Source: Flavobacteriaceae bacterium CG_4_10_14_3_um_filter_33_47
GTDB lineage: Bacteria; Bacteroidota; Bacteroidia; Flavobacteriales; Flavobacteriaceae
DNA: 36,236 nt
Direction: 5' to 3'
NCBI GenBank assembly: GCA_002784145.1
Contig: PFKE01000150.1
Span: 1 to 36,236, forward strand
This document shows positions 35,381 through 36,236 of the stretch, piece after piece. The stretch's first letter is position 1. Every line of letters starts with the position of its first letter. Made by a program: the position numbers and the translations under genes. The notes below the pieces were generated by a model, which made no database searches, was not told the DNA's origin, and saw only the letters and a program-made list of their open reading frames with translations.

Positions 35381-35411
35381 TTTGTTTTTTTGAATTCTTA
35401 AATTATCTTAG
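35381..35411 (+). promoter_or_regulatory. Promoter-like sequence of the candidate ncRNA
   Basis: TTTG (35381-35384), exactly 19 bp, then TATCTTAG (35404-35411) matches TTTG-N19-TAnnTTTG with one mismatch. The predicted transcript starts near 35415. It is isolated between the rplS terminator and a region without any gene. Confidence 0.5.
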
Positions 35412-35414
35412 CTG

Positions 35415-35924
35415 TAGATTTAATGCCAACGAAAGTTGATTCATTTTAAAAGTGAAAAGTATTAAGTTCTATATGAAGTAACGTTCTTTATAATTAATTG
35501 TTTTTTGAGATTTGGATGTGCCACGTGTAAGCGTGTGTGAGCAGAAAATCATGACACTGTAAAAAGTCCCAGATATGAAAGTAGCTGGCAACTAGTGCAG
35601 TTGAAAGCTTAAAAAAGTAACAGAATCGAAAGTGAATGTTGATGAATTAAGCAATGCTATAAGTTAACCCAACGTGAAAACGAAAGGAAGAGTTAAAGCA
35701 TCAAAAAAAACAGTTAAAACTGAAACATTTTTGTAATAGGTCAATGCATATTGAAAATTACATCAAAAAATGTTTCATTGAAATAACAATACTTGAATTG
35801 AAAAGATTTAAATGAAAGTTTAAGTTGATTTAGCAGAAATGTTAAATAGATTATGTAAGGTTATTTCAAAGAAAGCCATGTCAAAGTAGATTAAGTTCTA
35901 TAGTGATATGGCTTTTGTTTTTTT
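35415..35924 (+). ncRNA. Candidate structured non-coding RNA of unknown class, about 510 nt
   Basis: This stretch has no long reading frame but shows a coherent RNA-like design: an upstream promoter-like sequence, a hairpin CAAC-GAAA-GTTG with a GNRA tetraloop (35427-35438), a near-perfect hairpin at 35440-35456, a second GAAA-tetraloop hairpin CGT-GAAA-ACG around 35673-35682, a compound hairpin at 35721-35777 (12-bp outer stem, then 5-bp and 5-bp inner stems with loop GCAT), and a terminator at 35872-35924. I looked for landmarks of RNase P RNA, tmRNA, SRP RNA and 6S RNA and found none. Some A-rich stretches can be read as peptide, so a decayed gene is the main alternative. Confidence 0.45.
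35872..35924 (+). terminator. Long intrinsic terminator ending the candidate ncRNA
   Basis: AAAGCCATGTCA (35872-35883) pairs with TGATATGGCTTT (35904-35915) over 12 bp with one G-U wobble; an inner TAGA/TCTA stem (35887-35890, 35897-35900) extends it. A T-rich tract (35914-35924) follows. There is no gene directly upstream, so it must close some other transcript. Confidence 0.8.
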
Positions 35925-35982
35925 ATAAAATAACAAAAATGTTATATCTAAGATTGGATCGGATCATGACCAATTGTTGTGT

Positions 35983-36180
35983 TTATGCAAAAATGGTAGT
36001 TAATCTATAAAGGAAGAATTCGGCATTCTTCACGCCTCTCAACTGTCTCTAAACGCTTTTATTTTGGCATTGAAAGATTCCCAGCAGAAGCATTGGTGCT
36101 TCTATTAATAAAATAGTTCAGGATGGACTTATAATTGAGTGTTATGGTGTTGTCTTAATCACAACAATGAAATAATTGTT
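35983..36180 (-). pseudogene. Relic of an ISL3/ISAon1-type transposase (C-terminal end, frameshifted)
   Basis: Read on the minus strand, three frames together give a recognisable transposase C terminus: VVIKTTP (about 36162-36142), then NYKSILNYFINRSTNASA (about 36136-36083), then after a shift FNAKIKAFRDS (about 36073-36041), then after another shift LRGVKNAEFFLYRLTTIFA and a stop at 35985-35983. The blocks NYFxNRSTNASA, FNAKIKAF and RGVxNxEFFLxRL are what I know from ISAon1-like DDE transposases of the ISL3 group common in Bacteroidota. At least three frameshifts and the missing N-terminal part show it is dead. No terminal inverted repeats are visible. It lies between the ncRNA candidate and the rRNA terminator. 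Confidence 0.8.
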
Positions 36181-36189
36181 AAAAACAAA

Positions 36190-36217
36190 AAACCCTCCAT
36201 ATCACTATGGAGGGTTT
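36190..36217 (-). terminator. rRNA operon terminator
   Basis: AAACCCTCCATA (36190-36201), loop TCAC and TATGGAGGGTTT (36206-36217) form a perfect 12-bp stem. On the minus strand it is followed by a T-run (36190-36181 complement), so it stops transcription coming from the right, 8 nt after the putative 5S rRNA end. Confidence 0.88.
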
Positions 36218-36225
36218 CCAAAAAA

Positions 36226-36236
36226 GGCAACGACCT
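36226..36236 (-). rRNA. rrf: Putative 5S rRNA, last 11 bases (cut by window edge)
   Basis: The last 11 bases of the window read AGGTCGTTGCC on the minus strand, the expected 3' end of a Bacteroidota 5S rRNA ('GGGAGAGTAGGTCG...GCC'). The strong terminator directly downstream supports this. Eleven bases alone are not decisive; sequence beyond the window would settle it. Confidence 0.55.

Noticed and set aside
35600-35820. Peptide-like readings in the ncRNA block (KKVTESKVNVDELSNAI around 35611-35661; MHIENYIKKCFIEI from 35744)
   Set aside because: They are short, in different frames and interrupted by stops, and A-rich DNA easily yields Lys-rich frames. Kept as the alternative explanation (decayed gene) but not annotated as a CDS.
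35415-35924. RNase P RNA, tmRNA, SRP RNA or 6S RNA
   Set aside because: No GAGGAAAGTCC/ACAGAA pair, no tRNA-like ends or tag frame, no SRP tetraloop domain and no long 6S-type rod with central bubble were found.
36013-36031. A 7-bp hairpin GAAGAAT/ATTCTTC (and AGAAGCA/TGCTTCT at 36086-36103) that might be terminators
   Set aside because: No T-run follows on either strand, and both lie inside the transposase relic, where they are explained by coding sequence.

Overview
This window is AT-rich chromosome from a member of the Bacteroidota, almost certainly family Flavobacteriaceae. The evidence is PorD (DUF4835) of the type IX secretion system, the long Bacteroidota-type omega subunit beside bamD, a CdaR/YbbR protein beside coaE, and repeated use of the Bacteroidota promoter element TAnnTTTG, in the best cases with TTG or TTTG 19 bp upstream. 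Shine-Dalgarno sites are not evident. I cannot name the genus. Most of the window is core housekeeping DNA. I see no prophage, CRISPR array, intact insertion sequence or complete RNA gene.

Layout. 1-4700 (minus strand): an edge-truncated sensor kinase, coaE, a YbbR-domain protein, a family 2 glycosyltransferase, and fabI, whose predicted 5' UTR consists largely of a heptanucleotide tandem repeat. 4694-9676 (minus): bamD-rpoZ-coaBC-porD-recN, a tightly packed cluster. 9773-11206 (minus): a small unknown protein and dapA. 11243-12923 (plus): a UshA-like 5'-nucleotidase split into two proteins, C-terminal domain first. 12920-14558 (minus): two related multi-pass membrane proteins. 14616-16610 (minus): ligA. 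16658-19670 (plus): a GH20 hexosaminidase lipoprotein and cutC. 19657-21028 (minus): prmC and an acetyltransferase. 21046-23274 (plus): ribD, a HAD hydrolase and a YigZ/IMPACT protein. 23276-23686 (minus): a thioesterase. 23881-26549 (plus): dnaA, a low-molecular-weight phosphatase and an RsmI-like methyltransferase. 26558-30600 (minus): a lysozyme-like protein, then dapF-GNAT-mltG-DUF2279. 30708-35322 (plus): an HtrA protease, a coiled-coil membrane protein, a mutarotase-like protein, trmD and rplS.

The last ~900 bases (35323-36236) hold no intact gene and are the least explained part. They contain: (a) a block of about 510 nt with a promoter-like sequence, two GAAA-tetraloop hairpins, a long compound hairpin and a strong intrinsic terminator, which I read as a candidate structured non-coding RNA; (b) a frameshifted relic of the C terminus of an ISL3/ISAon1-type transposase on the minus strand; (c) a terminator and the last 11 bases of what looks like a 5S rRNA gene on the minus strand, so an rRNA operon probably lies just beyond the window and converges on this region.

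Common themes are cell-envelope building (bamD, porD, mltG, the lysozyme-like protein, HtrA, dapA/dapF for diaminopimelate), cofactor synthesis (coaE, coaBC, ribD), DNA replication and repair (dnaA, ligA, recN) and translation (prmC, trmD, rplS). Several genes have a TAnnTTTG box so close to the start codon that their mRNAs would be leaderless or nearly so.
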